Part shown: one piece after another, positions 28,476-36,684 of the stretch
Position numbering within the stretch: the first letter of the stretch is position 1
Layout: each line of letters opens with the position of its first letter
NCBI RefSeq assembly: GCF_014645695.1
Contig: NZ_BMMF01000013.1
Span: 62,001 to 126,000, forward strand
Source: Salinarimonas ramus
GTDB taxonomy: Bacteria > Pseudomonadota > Alphaproteobacteria > Rhizobiales > Beijerinckiaceae
DNA length: 64,000 nucleotides
Reading direction: 5' to 3'
Translations under genes and position numbers: made by a program
The notes under the pieces: generated by a model
What the model saw: only the letters and a program-made list of their open reading frames with translations
The model's database searches: none
Told to the model about the DNA's origin: nothing

Positions 28476-28814
28476 TCACTTCAGCGGGTCGTGGCCCCAG
28501 TTCATCAGGGAATAGCGCCAGCGGGAGTGCTCCTTGTCCTCGCCCGGGCCGCCCTGCTTGGAATGGCGGTGGACGTAGCCGACGACCTTCTTCATGTGAG
28601 CGTAGTCGTCGTCGCCGAGGTCGGCCTTCTTGGTGTGCTTGATCTCGACGATGCGCCTTCCGGACTTGTGGCCCACGGCCTCGCTCTCGCCCTCGTGCGT
28701 CCAGCCGACCTCCTTCGATTCGTCCGTCTCGAGCCAGTCCTCCAGCTCCTTGGGCGTCATGTTCACCGCCTCGCCGAACTCGCGGTAGATCTCCTGCTTC
28801 TCCTGGTCGTCCAT
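28476..28814 (-). CDS. DUF3140 small charged protein
   Basis: A 112-residue highly charged cytosolic protein of the DUF3140 family. It begins with a helix-rich part (EIYREFGEAVNMTPKELEDWL), has a central RRIVEIKHTKKADLGDDDYAHMKKVVGYVHRH segment (given here only as landmarks IVEIKHTKK and VVGYVHRH), and ends YSLMNWGHDPLK. The family is annotated in some genomes as a DNA-binding or stress protein, without firm evidence. The ribosome site GAGGGAGACG lies upstream. It follows the three-gene catabolic operon by 87 bp and has its own start signal. Confidence 0.82.
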   Translation of the reverse strand: MDDQEKQEIYREFGEAVNMTPKELEDWLETDESKEVGWTHEGESEAVGHKSGRRIVEIKHTKKADLGDDDYAHMKKVVGYVHRHSKQGGPGEDKEHSRWRYSLMNWGHDPLK

Positions 28815-28901
28815 GGCGTCGTCGTCTCCCTCTGTTCCGGTTTCGGAGGAAAAACGCGCCGGCCGGGCTTCGGGTCGAGCGGCGTGCCGTCGCGGGGGCG
28901 C

Positions 28902-31847
28902 TCACCCGTGCGTGGAGAGCCCCATGCGCTCGGCCATCAGTTCGGCGAGGTGGCGCGTCGGGCGCCCCGCGCCCTGCTCGATCTGCTCGCGGCAGGAAAA
29001 GCCGTCGGCGAGGATGGTGCGGCCGGGCTCGGCCTCGCGCACCATGGGCAGGATCACCCGCTCCCCGCAGTCGCGGGACACGGGGTAGGTCTCCCTCGCG
29101 AAGCCGAAGGAGCCCGCCATGCCGCAACAGCCCGACGGCGCGATCTCGGCCTCGATGCCGAGCTTGTCCATCAGCGCGCGCTCGCCCGCGTCCTTGATGA
29201 CCGCGTGATGGTGGCAATGGATCTGCACCAGCGCCCCCTCCCCGATTCGCGGCAGGTCGAAGCGGTCCTCGTCGGCCATGACGAAATCCGAGAAGTAAGA
29301 CGTCTGCGCCGAGAGATCGCGCGCCCGCTGGTCGTCAGGGAACAGGTTCACGAGCTCGTCCTTGAACGCCGTGGTGCAGGCGGGCTCGAGCCCGATGATC
29401 GGCGTTCTCGCCGCGATGTCGTCCTTCAGCGTCGTGAGCGTGCGGAACCACAGATTCTGCGCCGTGCCGAGGAAGCCCTCGTCGTAGAGCGCGCGCCCGC
29501 AGCAGAGCGGGCGCGGTGGGATGTCGACCGCGTATCCCGCACGTTCCAGGATCAGCGTCGCCGCGATCAGCGTGTCGGGGCGGAAATTGTCGTTGAACGT
29601 GTCGGGCCAGATCAGCACGCGCTCGCCGTCGGTGGGCCGGTCCTCGCGCGCCTCGAACCAGGCGCGGAAGGTGCGGGTGGCGAATTTCGGGATGTCGCGC
29701 TCCTGCGCGATGCCGCCCACCGACTTCGCGAGCCGCGAGATCCCGGGGAAGCCCGCCGCGAAATTGGCGAGCCGCGGCAGCTTCGAGCCGATGCGGGCCC
29801 ACAGGTGGATCAGGCCCATCGAATAGGCGGCGCGCGGGCGCAGCTTGCGCTTGTAGTAGTGCGCGCGGAACTCCGCCTTGTAGGTCGCCATGTCCACGTT
29901 GACGGGGCAATCGCTCTTGCAGCCCTTGCAGGCGAGGCACAGCGAGAGCGCGTCCTCGACCGCGTCGGCGTGGAAGCCGCCCTGCATGGCGCCGCCGTGG
30001 AGCATCTCGAAGAGGAGCCGCGAGCGGCCGCGGGTCGAGTGCTTCTCCTCGCGCGTCGCCATGAAGCTCGGGCACATGACGCCACCCGACGACTCGATGC
30101 GCCGGCACTTGCCGACGCCCACGCAGCGCTCGGCCGCGGCGACGAAGCCGCCCTCCTCGTGGAAGGAGAACACGGTCTTGGGCTCGTCGGGATCGTAGGC
30201 GGGCCCCAGCCGCAGGTTCGACGTCGCAGGGTAGGCGTCGAGAATCTTGCCCGGGTTCATCAGCCCGTCGGGATCGAAGATGCCCTTGAAGGCGCGGAAC
30301 ATGGCGAGCATCTCGGAGCCGTACATGCGCTCGAGCAGCTCGCCACGCGCCTGCCCGTCGCCGTGCTCGCCCGAGAGCGAGCCGCCGTGGCGCACGACGA
30401 GATCCGCCGCCTCGCCGAGGAAGCGTCCCCATTGCGCGACGCCGTCCTCGTGCTTGAGGTCGAAGGAGACGCGGCAATGGACGAGCCCGTCGCCGAAATG
30501 GCCGTACATCGGGGAGACGTAGCCGTACCTGTCGTAGAGTGCCTTGAGGTCGCGCAGGTAGGCGCCGAGCTTCGCCGGCGGCACCGCCGTGTCCTCCCAG
30601 CCCTCCCAGGTCTCCGGGCGATCGGGGATGTAGGCCGAGCCCGGCAGCCCCGCCTCGCGCACGCTCCAGAGCTTCTGCTCGCGGGTGGGGCGTGTCAGCA
30701 CCCGCGCCGCGACGCCCTTCCGCTGGTAGGCCGCGCACAAAGCCCGCGCCTTCTCCTCGGCCTCCGCCCGGTCGAAGGCGCCGAACTCCACGGCGAGCCA
30801 GGAATGACCCTCCGGGAGCACCTTCATGTCCTCCTCGTGCAGGTGCTTCCTGTGCATGGCGTCGACGAGGAAGCCGTCGATGCCCTCGATGGCGATGGGC
30901 CCGTGCTCGCGCACGGCCACGACCTCGTCCGCCGCCTCGAAGATCGAGGGGAAGGAGAGGACGCACAGCACGCGCTCGGGCGGGCTCTCGATGAGGGTCA
31001 GCGTCGCGCCGAGGATGGCGACGCAGGTGCCCTCCGTGCCCACCAGCGCCTTCGCGACGTCGAATCCGTGCTCGGGCAGGAGCTTGTCGAGATCGGCGAA
31101 GCCCGAGACGCGCCGCGGCAGGTCCGGGTAGCCCTCGCGCAGGAGCCGCGCATGCGTCTTCCGGAAGGCGTCGAGATTGTCGTAGAGGTCGGCCACGGGC
31201 CCGCCCTCGGCGCGGATGCGGGCGAGGTCCTCGTCCGAGGTCTTGCCGACGGTGAGCCGCAGGCCGCGCGGCGTGAGGATGTCGAGCGCCTCGACATTGT
31301 CCGCCGTGCGCTTGCCGATGACGGAATGCACGCCGCAGGAATTGTTGCCGATCATCCCACCGAGCGTGTTGTGGTCGTGCGTCGCGGGATCGGGCCCGAA
31401 GGTCAGGTGGTGGCGCTCGGCCTGCGCGCGCAGGACGTCGAGGATGCAGCCGGGCTCGACCCGCGCCGTGCGCCGCTCCGCATCGATGCCGAGCACGCGG
31501 TTGCAATGCTTCGACCAGTCGATGACGACGGCCGTGTTGGTGCATTGCCCCGCGAGCGAGGTCCCGCCGCCGCGCGACAGGATCGGCGCATGGTGCCGGA
31601 TCGCCGTGCGCATCGCCTCCGCGCCGGCTTCGACGGTGCGCGGCACGACGACGCCGATGGGCACCTGCCGGTAGTTCGAGGCGTCCGTGGCGTAGAGCGC
31701 CCGGTCGCCGTCGGAGAATCGCACCTCGCCGTTCACGCGCTCGGCGAGATCGCGCTCGAGCGCCCGCGCGTCGCCGTCGAAGCGCGCCGCCTCCGTCTCG
31801 ATGCGGCCGGCGGCGTTGCGGTGGATGACGCGGGCGGGCTCGTCCAT
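28902..31847 (-). CDS. FAD/Fe-S 2-hydroxyacid dehydrogenase (YdiJ/Dld2 type)
   Basis: A 981-residue flavoprotein fused to an iron-sulfur and CCG-domain half. The FAD part has the PCMH signature ILSRGGGTSLAGQ and GGMIGNNSCGVHS, followed by the FAD-oxidase C domain with MYGHFGDGLVHCR and GEHGDGQARGELL. The second half has a 4Fe-4S motif C637-LAC-KGC-KSDCP and two CCG motifs (PLCCGRALYD and SGCCGMAGSF). This architecture matches E. coli YdiJ, which oxidises D-2-hydroxyacids such as D-2-hydroxyglutarate. It is the last gene of an operon with the enolase-superfamily enzyme (37 bp gap) and the TPP enzyme, so the electron donor could be a 2-hydroxyacid made or used by them. Confidence 0.88.
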   Translation of the reverse strand: MDEPARVIHRNAAGRIETEAARFDGDARALERDLAERVNGEVRFSDGDRALYATDASNYRQVPIGVVVPRTVEAGAEAMRTAIRHHAPILSRGGGTSLAGQCTNTAVVIDWSKHCNRVLGIDAERRTARVEPGCILDVLRAQAERHHLTFGPDPATHDHNTLGGMIGNNSCGVHSVIGKRTADNVEALDILTPRGLRLTVGKTSDEDLARIRAEGGPVADLYDNLDAFRKTHARLLREGYPDLPRRVSGFADLDKLLPEHGFDVAKALVGTEGTCVAILGATLTLIESPPERVLCVLSFPSIFEAADEVVAVREHGPIAIEGIDGFLVDAMHRKHLHEEDMKVLPEGHSWLAVEFGAFDRAEAEEKARALCAAYQRKGVAARVLTRPTREQKLWSVREAGLPGSAYIPDRPETWEGWEDTAVPPAKLGAYLRDLKALYDRYGYVSPMYGHFGDGLVHCRVSFDLKHEDGVAQWGRFLGEAADLVVRHGGSLSGEHGDGQARGELLERMYGSEMLAMFRAFKGIFDPDGLMNPGKILDAYPATSNLRLGPAYDPDEPKTVFSFHEEGGFVAAAERCVGVGKCRRIESSGGVMCPSFMATREEKHSTRGRSRLLFEMLHGGAMQGGFHADAVEDALSLCLACKGCKSDCPVNVDMATYKAEFRAHYYKRKLRPRAAYSMGLIHLWARIGSKLPRLANFAAGFPGISRLAKSVGGIAQERDIPKFATRTFRAWFEAREDRPTDGERVLIWPDTFNDNFRPDTLIAATLILERAGYAVDIPPRPLCCGRALYDEGFLGTAQNLWFRTLTTLKDDIAARTPIIGLEPACTTAFKDELVNLFPDDQRARDLSAQTSYFSDFVMADEDRFDLPRIGEGALVQIHCHHHAVIKDAGERALMDKLGIEAEIAPSGCCGMAGSFGFARETYPVSRDCGERVILPMVREAEPGRTILADGFSCREQIEQGAGRPTRHLAELMAERMGLSTHG

Positions 31848-31884
31848 GCGGGTCGTCTCCTCGTGCGTCGCGCAGGCTGAGGGG

Positions 31885-32979
31885 TCAGAGCGCGAAGCGC
31901 TCGGCGTCCTTGGTCTTGAAGGTGAGGCCGTGGCCGGCGGCGGTGCTCGCCGCGATCGCGCCGTCGCGGGGAACGGGGGCGCCCTCGAAGAGCATCGCCT
32001 CGATGCGTACGTGATCGTGGAACCACTCGATGTGCCGCAGGCCCGGCGCGGCGCGGCAGACGGGCAGGTGCAGCGCGGGCGCCGTATGGGCCGAGATCGG
32101 GATGGCGAAGGCCTCCGCCAGCGCCGCCGCCTGGAGGAAGCCGGTATAGCCGAGGCAGCGGGTGGCATCGAGCTGGAGGCAGTCGACGGCCCGCGCCTCC
32201 AGCATGCGCCGCGCGTCGTGCGGGCCGTAGACGTATTCCCCCGCCGCGCAGTCGACGGCGCCGGGAAGCCCGCCGCGCACGAAGGCGAGGCCCTCGAGAT
32301 CGTCGGACGTCACCGGCTCCTCGAACCAGTCGACGCCCAAGCCGTCGGCGATCTCGGCGATGGCCAGCGCCTCGCGCGGGGTGCAGGCGCCGTTGGCGTC
32401 GATCATGAGGCGAGCCTCCTCCCCGATCGCCTCCTTGGCGCGCGTCATCCGCCGCTCGGCGTCGCGCCGGTCCGCGCCGATCTTCATCTTCACGCGCCCG
32501 CAACCGTCCTCGGAGACCCAGCCCGCGAGCTGCTCGGCGAGACGGTCGTCGTCGTAGCTGGTGAAGCCGCCGGACCCGTAGATCGGCACCGCGTCGCGCC
32601 GCGCGCCCCAGAGGTCAGCGAGCGGCAGGCCGACGAGGCCGGCCTTCAAGTCCCACAGAGCGGTGTCGACCGCCGAGACCGCCCCGGCCGCGATGCCGCC
32701 GGACCCCATGTTGCGCACGCGCCGGCGCATGCGGTCCCACAGGCGCGGGACGTCCATCGCATTCTCGCCGAGGATCTCTGCGGCGAGCGTGCGGTTCGCC
32801 ACGCCCACGGCGCCAGCGTCGGCAAAGGAATAGCCGGTGCCGCGGACGTTGCCTGCGCCCGCCGTGACGACGACGAGGGTCGTCGCCTCCCATTCCAGCG
32901 TCCCGTCCGCCTCCGGCGCATCCGTGGGGATGCGGTAGGCGCGCGCCTCGAGCGCGTCGATGGGCACGACGCCGACCAT
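31885..32979 (-). CDS. Mandelate racemase/muconate-lactonizing family enzyme
   Basis: A 364-residue enolase-superfamily enzyme. The capping domain is followed by a barrel with the base Lys164-x-Lys166 in RVKMKIG, metal ligands Asp194 (LMIDANGA), Glu220 or Glu221 (WFEEPV) and Glu248 (AAGEY), Asp271 in QLDATRC and His298 in SAHTAP. A Lys-x-Lys with a His-Asp pair is the mandelate-racemase pattern, seen in acid-sugar dehydratases as well as racemases, so the reaction starts by removing the alpha proton of a hydroxycarboxylate. It is the middle gene of the operon, 10 bp after the TPP enzyme gene. Confidence 0.86.
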   Translation of the reverse strand: MVGVVPIDALEARAYRIPTDAPEADGTLEWEATTLVVVTAGAGNVRGTGYSFADAGAVGVANRTLAAEILGENAMDVPRLWDRMRRRVRNMGSGGIAAGAVSAVDTALWDLKAGLVGLPLADLWGARRDAVPIYGSGGFTSYDDDRLAEQLAGWVSEDGCGRVKMKIGADRRDAERRMTRAKEAIGEEARLMIDANGACTPREALAIAEIADGLGVDWFEEPVTSDDLEGLAFVRGGLPGAVDCAAGEYVYGPHDARRMLEARAVDCLQLDATRCLGYTGFLQAAALAEAFAIPISAHTAPALHLPVCRAAPGLRHIEWFHDHVRIEAMLFEGAPVPRDGAIAASTAAGHGLTFKTKDAERFAL

Positions 32980-32989
32980 CGCATCCGCC

Positions 32990-34747
32990 TCAGATGATCT
33001 CGCGGACCGTGTCCGAAGCGGCGGTGAGCGCGATCTTCGTCGCGTTCGGCGTGCCGCGGGCGAGGCTCTCGCCGAACTTCGCCGCCTGGCCGGGCTTGAT
33101 CTTCGGGGGCATGGGCGGCTCGTGGGGATCGACCACGGCCTCCACCAGCACCGGCCCCGGCGTCGCCAGCGCCTGGCGCAGCGTCGTCGCGCATTCCGCC
33201 GGATCGGTGACCGTGAAGGAGACGAAGCCGCAGCCGCGCGCGATGGTGGCGAAGTCCACGGGCTCCAGCTCGCAGCCGTATTCCGGGTTGCCCAGGAAGA
33301 CCATCTGCTCCCACTTGATCTGGCCGAGCGTGTTGTTCTTGATCACGACGACCTTCACGTCGAGGTCGTATTTCTTCGCCGTGATCAGCTCGCTCATCAG
33401 CATCGACAAGCCGCCGTCGCCCACGAAGGCGACGACCGGGCGCCCCGGATAGGCGATCGCGGCGGCATTCGCGTAGGGCAGCCCGCAGGCCATGGTGGCG
33501 AGGTTGCCCGAGCACGAGAACATCATGTCCCCGCGTATGTCGATGTGGCGCGCGACCCAGGTGGTGATGGTGCCCGAATCGGTGGTGAGGATCGCGTTCG
33601 ACGGCATGAGCTTGTTCAGCTCGTGGGCGACGACCTGCGGCTTCATCGGCATGTCGGTGCGGGTGCCGCGCTCGTGCATCAGCTCGCGCCACTCGCGCAT
33701 GCCGGCCTGCGCCTCCTCCAGGAAGGAGCGGTCCTCGCGATAGGCGAGATGCGGCATGAGGAGCTCGAGCACGCGCACGCTGTCGCCGACCAGCGGCACA
33801 TCGACGTCGTAGCGCAGCCCGATGCGCTGCGGATCGATGTCGATCTGCACCGCCTTCGCCTGCCCCGGCTGCGGGTAGAACTCGACGTAGGGGTAGGACG
33901 AGCCGACGATGAGCAGCGTGTCGCAGCTCTCCAGCGCCTCCTGCGAGGGCCGCGTGCCGAGAAGGCCCGTGCCGCCGGTCGTCAGCGGGTGCTCGTCGGG
34001 GACGACGCCCTTGCCCAGCAGCGGCTTGACGATCGGCGCACCGAGCCGCTCCGCCAGCGCGATGACGTGATCGCCCGCGCCCAGCGCGCCGCGACCCGCG
34101 AGAATGACCGTGCGCTTGCCCTCGTTGAGGAGCGCCGCCGCTTCCGCGATCTGGTTCGCGTTGGGAATGTGGGCGCTCTCGGCCATGCGGTCGGAGACGT
34201 GGCCGGCGATGTTGCGCTTGGAGCGGTAATCCGCCTTCACCGGCTGGGACTGGGTGTCCACCGGCATGGTCACGTGGGCGACGCCGCGATAGGCGAGCGC
34301 CGATCGGCAGGCGAGCTCGACGACGTTGCGGGTGTGCGCCGGGCCCATGACGCGGGCGTTGTAGACCGATACGTCCTGGAAGACCTTGTCGAGCTCGACG
34401 TCCTGCTGGGTGTGCGTCTGGATCAGGTCGTGGAACTGCAGGCCCGTGATGGCCAGGACAGGCTGCCCGTCGAGCTTGGCGTCGTAGAGGCCGTTCAGCA
34501 GATGGATGCCGCCGGGGCCCGAGGTCGCGAGGCAGACGCCGAGCTTGCCCGTGAACTTGGCGTAGCCGCAGGCCATGAAGGCCGCGCCTTCCTCGTGGCG
34601 GACCTGGACGAAGCGGATCTCGTCCTTGCGCTTGCGAAGGCTCTCGATGATCCCGTTGATGCCGTCACCCGGCAGGCCGAAGATCGTGTCGACCCCCCAC
34701 TCGATCAGCGTGTCGACGAGAACGTCGGCGGCGGTCTTCGATGCCAT
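32990..34747 (-). CDS. Thiamine-diphosphate enzyme, pyruvate oxidase/dehydrogenase-like
   Basis: A 585-residue TPP enzyme of the PoxB/acetolactate synthase fold. The N-terminal Pyr domain has the cofactor glutamate in QVRHEEGAAFMA and ATSGPGGIHLLNGL. A middle Rossmann-like domain has VILAGRGALGAGDHV. The C-terminal PP domain has the GDGG-type Mg/TPP motif VAFVGDGGLSMLMSEL followed by NNTLGQIKWEQ. The ATG at 34747 has GGGAGAGG upstream. A variable C-terminal tail may be a membrane-interacting helix as in PoxB, but this is unproven. It is the first gene of an operon with the enolase-type and FAD/Fe-S enzymes, so the substrate may be a 2-keto acid from that pathway rather than pyruvate. Confidence 0.86.
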   Translation of the reverse strand: MASKTAADVLVDTLIEWGVDTIFGLPGDGINGIIESLRKRKDEIRFVQVRHEEGAAFMACGYAKFTGKLGVCLATSGPGGIHLLNGLYDAKLDGQPVLAITGLQFHDLIQTHTQQDVELDKVFQDVSVYNARVMGPAHTRNVVELACRSALAYRGVAHVTMPVDTQSQPVKADYRSKRNIAGHVSDRMAESAHIPNANQIAEAAALLNEGKRTVILAGRGALGAGDHVIALAERLGAPIVKPLLGKGVVPDEHPLTTGGTGLLGTRPSQEALESCDTLLIVGSSYPYVEFYPQPGQAKAVQIDIDPQRIGLRYDVDVPLVGDSVRVLELLMPHLAYREDRSFLEEAQAGMREWRELMHERGTRTDMPMKPQVVAHELNKLMPSNAILTTDSGTITTWVARHIDIRGDMMFSCSGNLATMACGLPYANAAAIAYPGRPVVAFVGDGGLSMLMSELITAKKYDLDVKVVVIKNNTLGQIKWEQMVFLGNPEYGCELEPVDFATIARGCGFVSFTVTDPAECATTLRQALATPGPVLVEAVVDPHEPPMPPKIKPGQAAKFGESLARGTPNATKIALTAASDTVREII

Positions 34748-34878
34748 GAGAGCCTCTCCCTGTGCGGCGGCGCGGGGTCGCGGCGCGTGGCGCACCGCTT
34801 TGCCCGGTCAACAGGGAGGGACGCGGATCGTTCCTGGAAAGGAGAGGCCGGTCTAAGCGCCCACGGTTGACGCTCTGC

Positions 34879-35601
34879 TCAAGATTTGGCGAGCACCATG
34901 GCGTCGAGCACCGCGAAGTAGAAGCAGGCGGACGCGACGAGCACGAAGGCGTGCCAGACGGCGTTGTGGAAGCGCAGCGTCTCCCACAGGTGGAAGACGA
35001 TGCCGGCCATGTAGATGGCCCCGCCGATGACGATGAGCCACAGCGTCGTGGGCGTCAGCGCCGCGATGATCTCCTCGCCGCCGAGCACGCCGCTCCAGCC
35101 CATCGCGAGGTAGAGCAGGATCGCCCCGCGATCCCAGCGGCCGGGGAAGACGAGCTTGAGCGTCACGCCCGTCGCGGCCGCGCCCCACAGGATGACGAGG
35201 AGCGGGGCGGCATGCGCCGCGTCCACCTGCGTGAGGAAGGCGGTGTAGGTGCCGGCGATGAGGATGTAGATCGCCGAATGGTCGAACCGGCGCAGGATCC
35301 ATTTGGTGCGCGAGGCGGGATAGAGGTTGTAGATGGCCGAGACGGTGAGAACCGTGACGAGCCCGAAGCAATAGACGAGGAGCCCCGTCATCTCGAGCGC
35401 GCCGGCGCGCTCCGCCGCCCACAGCGTGATGAGGACGACGCCGATCAGGGCGAGCTTCAGGCCCAGCGCATGCACGATCCCGTCGGCGATGAGCTCGGCG
35501 CGGCTGTAGTCCCATTTCACCCGCACGGGGGGGACGAAACCGGCGGCTCGGTCGCGCGCTTCCCCGGTCTGCGCTTCGACGCTCGGCCCTTCCACGTTCA
35601 T
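34879..35601 (-). CDS. Hemolysin III/PAQR-family membrane protein
   Basis: A 240-residue, seven-helix membrane protein of the hemolysin III (YqfA, adiponectin-receptor-like) family. Motifs are ADGIVHALG at TM1, SAIYNLYPAS, FDHSAIYILIAGTYTAF and the C-terminal His pair region FHLWETLRFHNAVWHAFV, which in PAQR proteins helps bind a metal. Enzymatic lipid-hydrolase activity is known for eukaryotic relatives; the bacterial role is unclear. It is divergent from ppk2 across 105 bp. Confidence 0.85.
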   Translation of the reverse strand: MNVEGPSVEAQTGEARDRAAGFVPPVRVKWDYSRAELIADGIVHALGLKLALIGVVLITLWAAERAGALEMTGLLVYCFGLVTVLTVSAIYNLYPASRTKWILRRFDHSAIYILIAGTYTAFLTQVDAAHAAPLLVILWGAAATGVTLKLVFPGRWDRGAILLYLAMGWSGVLGGEEIIAALTPTTLWLIVIGGAIYMAGIVFHLWETLRFHNAVWHAFVLVASACFYFAVLDAMVLAKS

Positions 35602-35706
35602 ATGGTCTCCGTCTCCTGTCGTGCCGCTGGGGAGCATCATCGCGACGGGCGCTTGCTCCGGACGGCGAACGGCGCTTCCCTGGTCGACGTTCCGGGAGAC
35701 GATAGC

Positions 35707-36537
35707 ATGAAATTGGACGCGAACCGCCTGGTGGCACCCGAATTTTCCCTGTCCGACGTGGACTTGAAGGAGCGTATCGAGGACGACGAATACCTCGCCG
35801 AGGAGGCACGGCTGCAGACGGAGCTGAAGCGCATCCAGCAGGCGTATCTGCACAAGGGCGAGCGCGCGCTCATCGTCTTCGAGGGCTGGGACGCCGCCGG
35901 CAAGGGGGGCACCATCCGCCGCATGGCGGCGGCCATGGATCCCCGCGGCTTCAAGGTCTGGCCCATCGGCGCGCCCTCCCCCGCCGAGCAGCGCCACCAC
36001 TATCTCCACCGCTTCTGGACCCGGCTTCCCGGCAACGGCGAGATCGTGATCTTCGACCGCTCGTGGTACGGACGCGTGCTCGTCGAGCGCGTGGAGGACT
36101 TCGCCACGCAGACCGAATGGCAGCGCGCGTACGAAGAGATCGTCGCCTTCGAGCGCATGCTGCTCGACGACGGTGCGCGCATCGTGAAGATCTTCCTCCA
36201 CATCTCCCCCAAGGAGCAGCGCAAGCGCTTCGTCGAGCGCCTGCGCGACCCGCTCAAGCGCTGGAAGCTGTCCTACGAGGACCTGCGCAACCGCGAGAAA
36301 TGGCCGCACTACGAGGCCGCCGTCGACGACATGGTGCGCCGCACCTCGACCGTCCGCGCACCCTGGACGGTCGTCTCCTCCGAGCAGAAGAAGTCGGGCC
36401 GCATCAAAGCCTTGCAGGCGATCGTGGAGGCGCTTTCCCATGACGTCGACCTCTCGCCGCGGCCCCTCGACCTGGGGCTCCTGGCGGAGGCCGAGGCCAA
36501 GCTCGGGATTGATCCGCGAGACGTCGTGGACACGTAA
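35707..36537 (+). CDS. ppk2: Polyphosphate kinase 2
   Basis: A 276-residue PPK2 that transfers phosphate between polyphosphate and nucleotides. The P-loop is GWDAAGKGG (60-68), Walker B is VIFDRSWYGR (Asp117), and the lid region is KRFVERLRDPLKRWKLS. The single-domain length fits class I or III; whether it prefers ADP, GDP or AMP is not visible. The ribosome site is GGGAGACG. No ppk1 or exopolyphosphatase gene is in the window. Polyphosphate could serve as an energy and stress reserve together with the PHA made by phaC. Confidence 0.93.
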   Translation: MKLDANRLVAPEFSLSDVDLKERIEDDEYLAEEARLQTELKRIQQAYLHKGERALIVFEGWDAAGKGGTIRRMAAAMDPRGFKVWPIGAPSPAEQRHHYLHRFWTRLPGNGEIVIFDRSWYGRVLVERVEDFATQTEWQRAYEEIVAFERMLLDDGARIVKIFLHISPKEQRKRFVERLRDPLKRWKLSYEDLRNREKWPHYEAAVDDMVRRTSTVRAPWTVVSSEQKKSGRIKALQAIVEALSHDVDLSPRPLDLGLLAEAEAKLGIDPRDVVDT

Positions 36538-36584
36538 GCCCGGCGAGGCGTCGATGCTGCCGCTTTACGTTTCTTCACGTGCTG

Positions 36585-36598
36585 TTCGCACCTGCGAA
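36585..36598. promoter_or_regulatory. Palindrome upstream of second RND operon
   Basis: TTCGCA-CC-TGCGAA is a perfect inverted repeat in the 147-bp region before the adaptor gene. A related CGAAACGG word appears twice nearby (36595 and about 36636). It may be an operator for a repressor encoded elsewhere, since no regulator gene is adjacent. Confidence 0.3.
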
Positions 36599-36684
36599 AC
36601 GGGTCTATGTGAGACAGGGCGAAGACAAGGCGACGAAACGGTTTGCAGCCCGTGAGTTTCCCGCCCTCGAGGATGACGAAGACC

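Noticed and set aside
25866-31880. A 2004-codon open frame on the plus strand
   Set aside because: It covers the end of the RM gene, the DHA2 transporter in another frame and the antisense of the FAD/Fe-S dehydrogenase. The composition is typical of a shadow frame.
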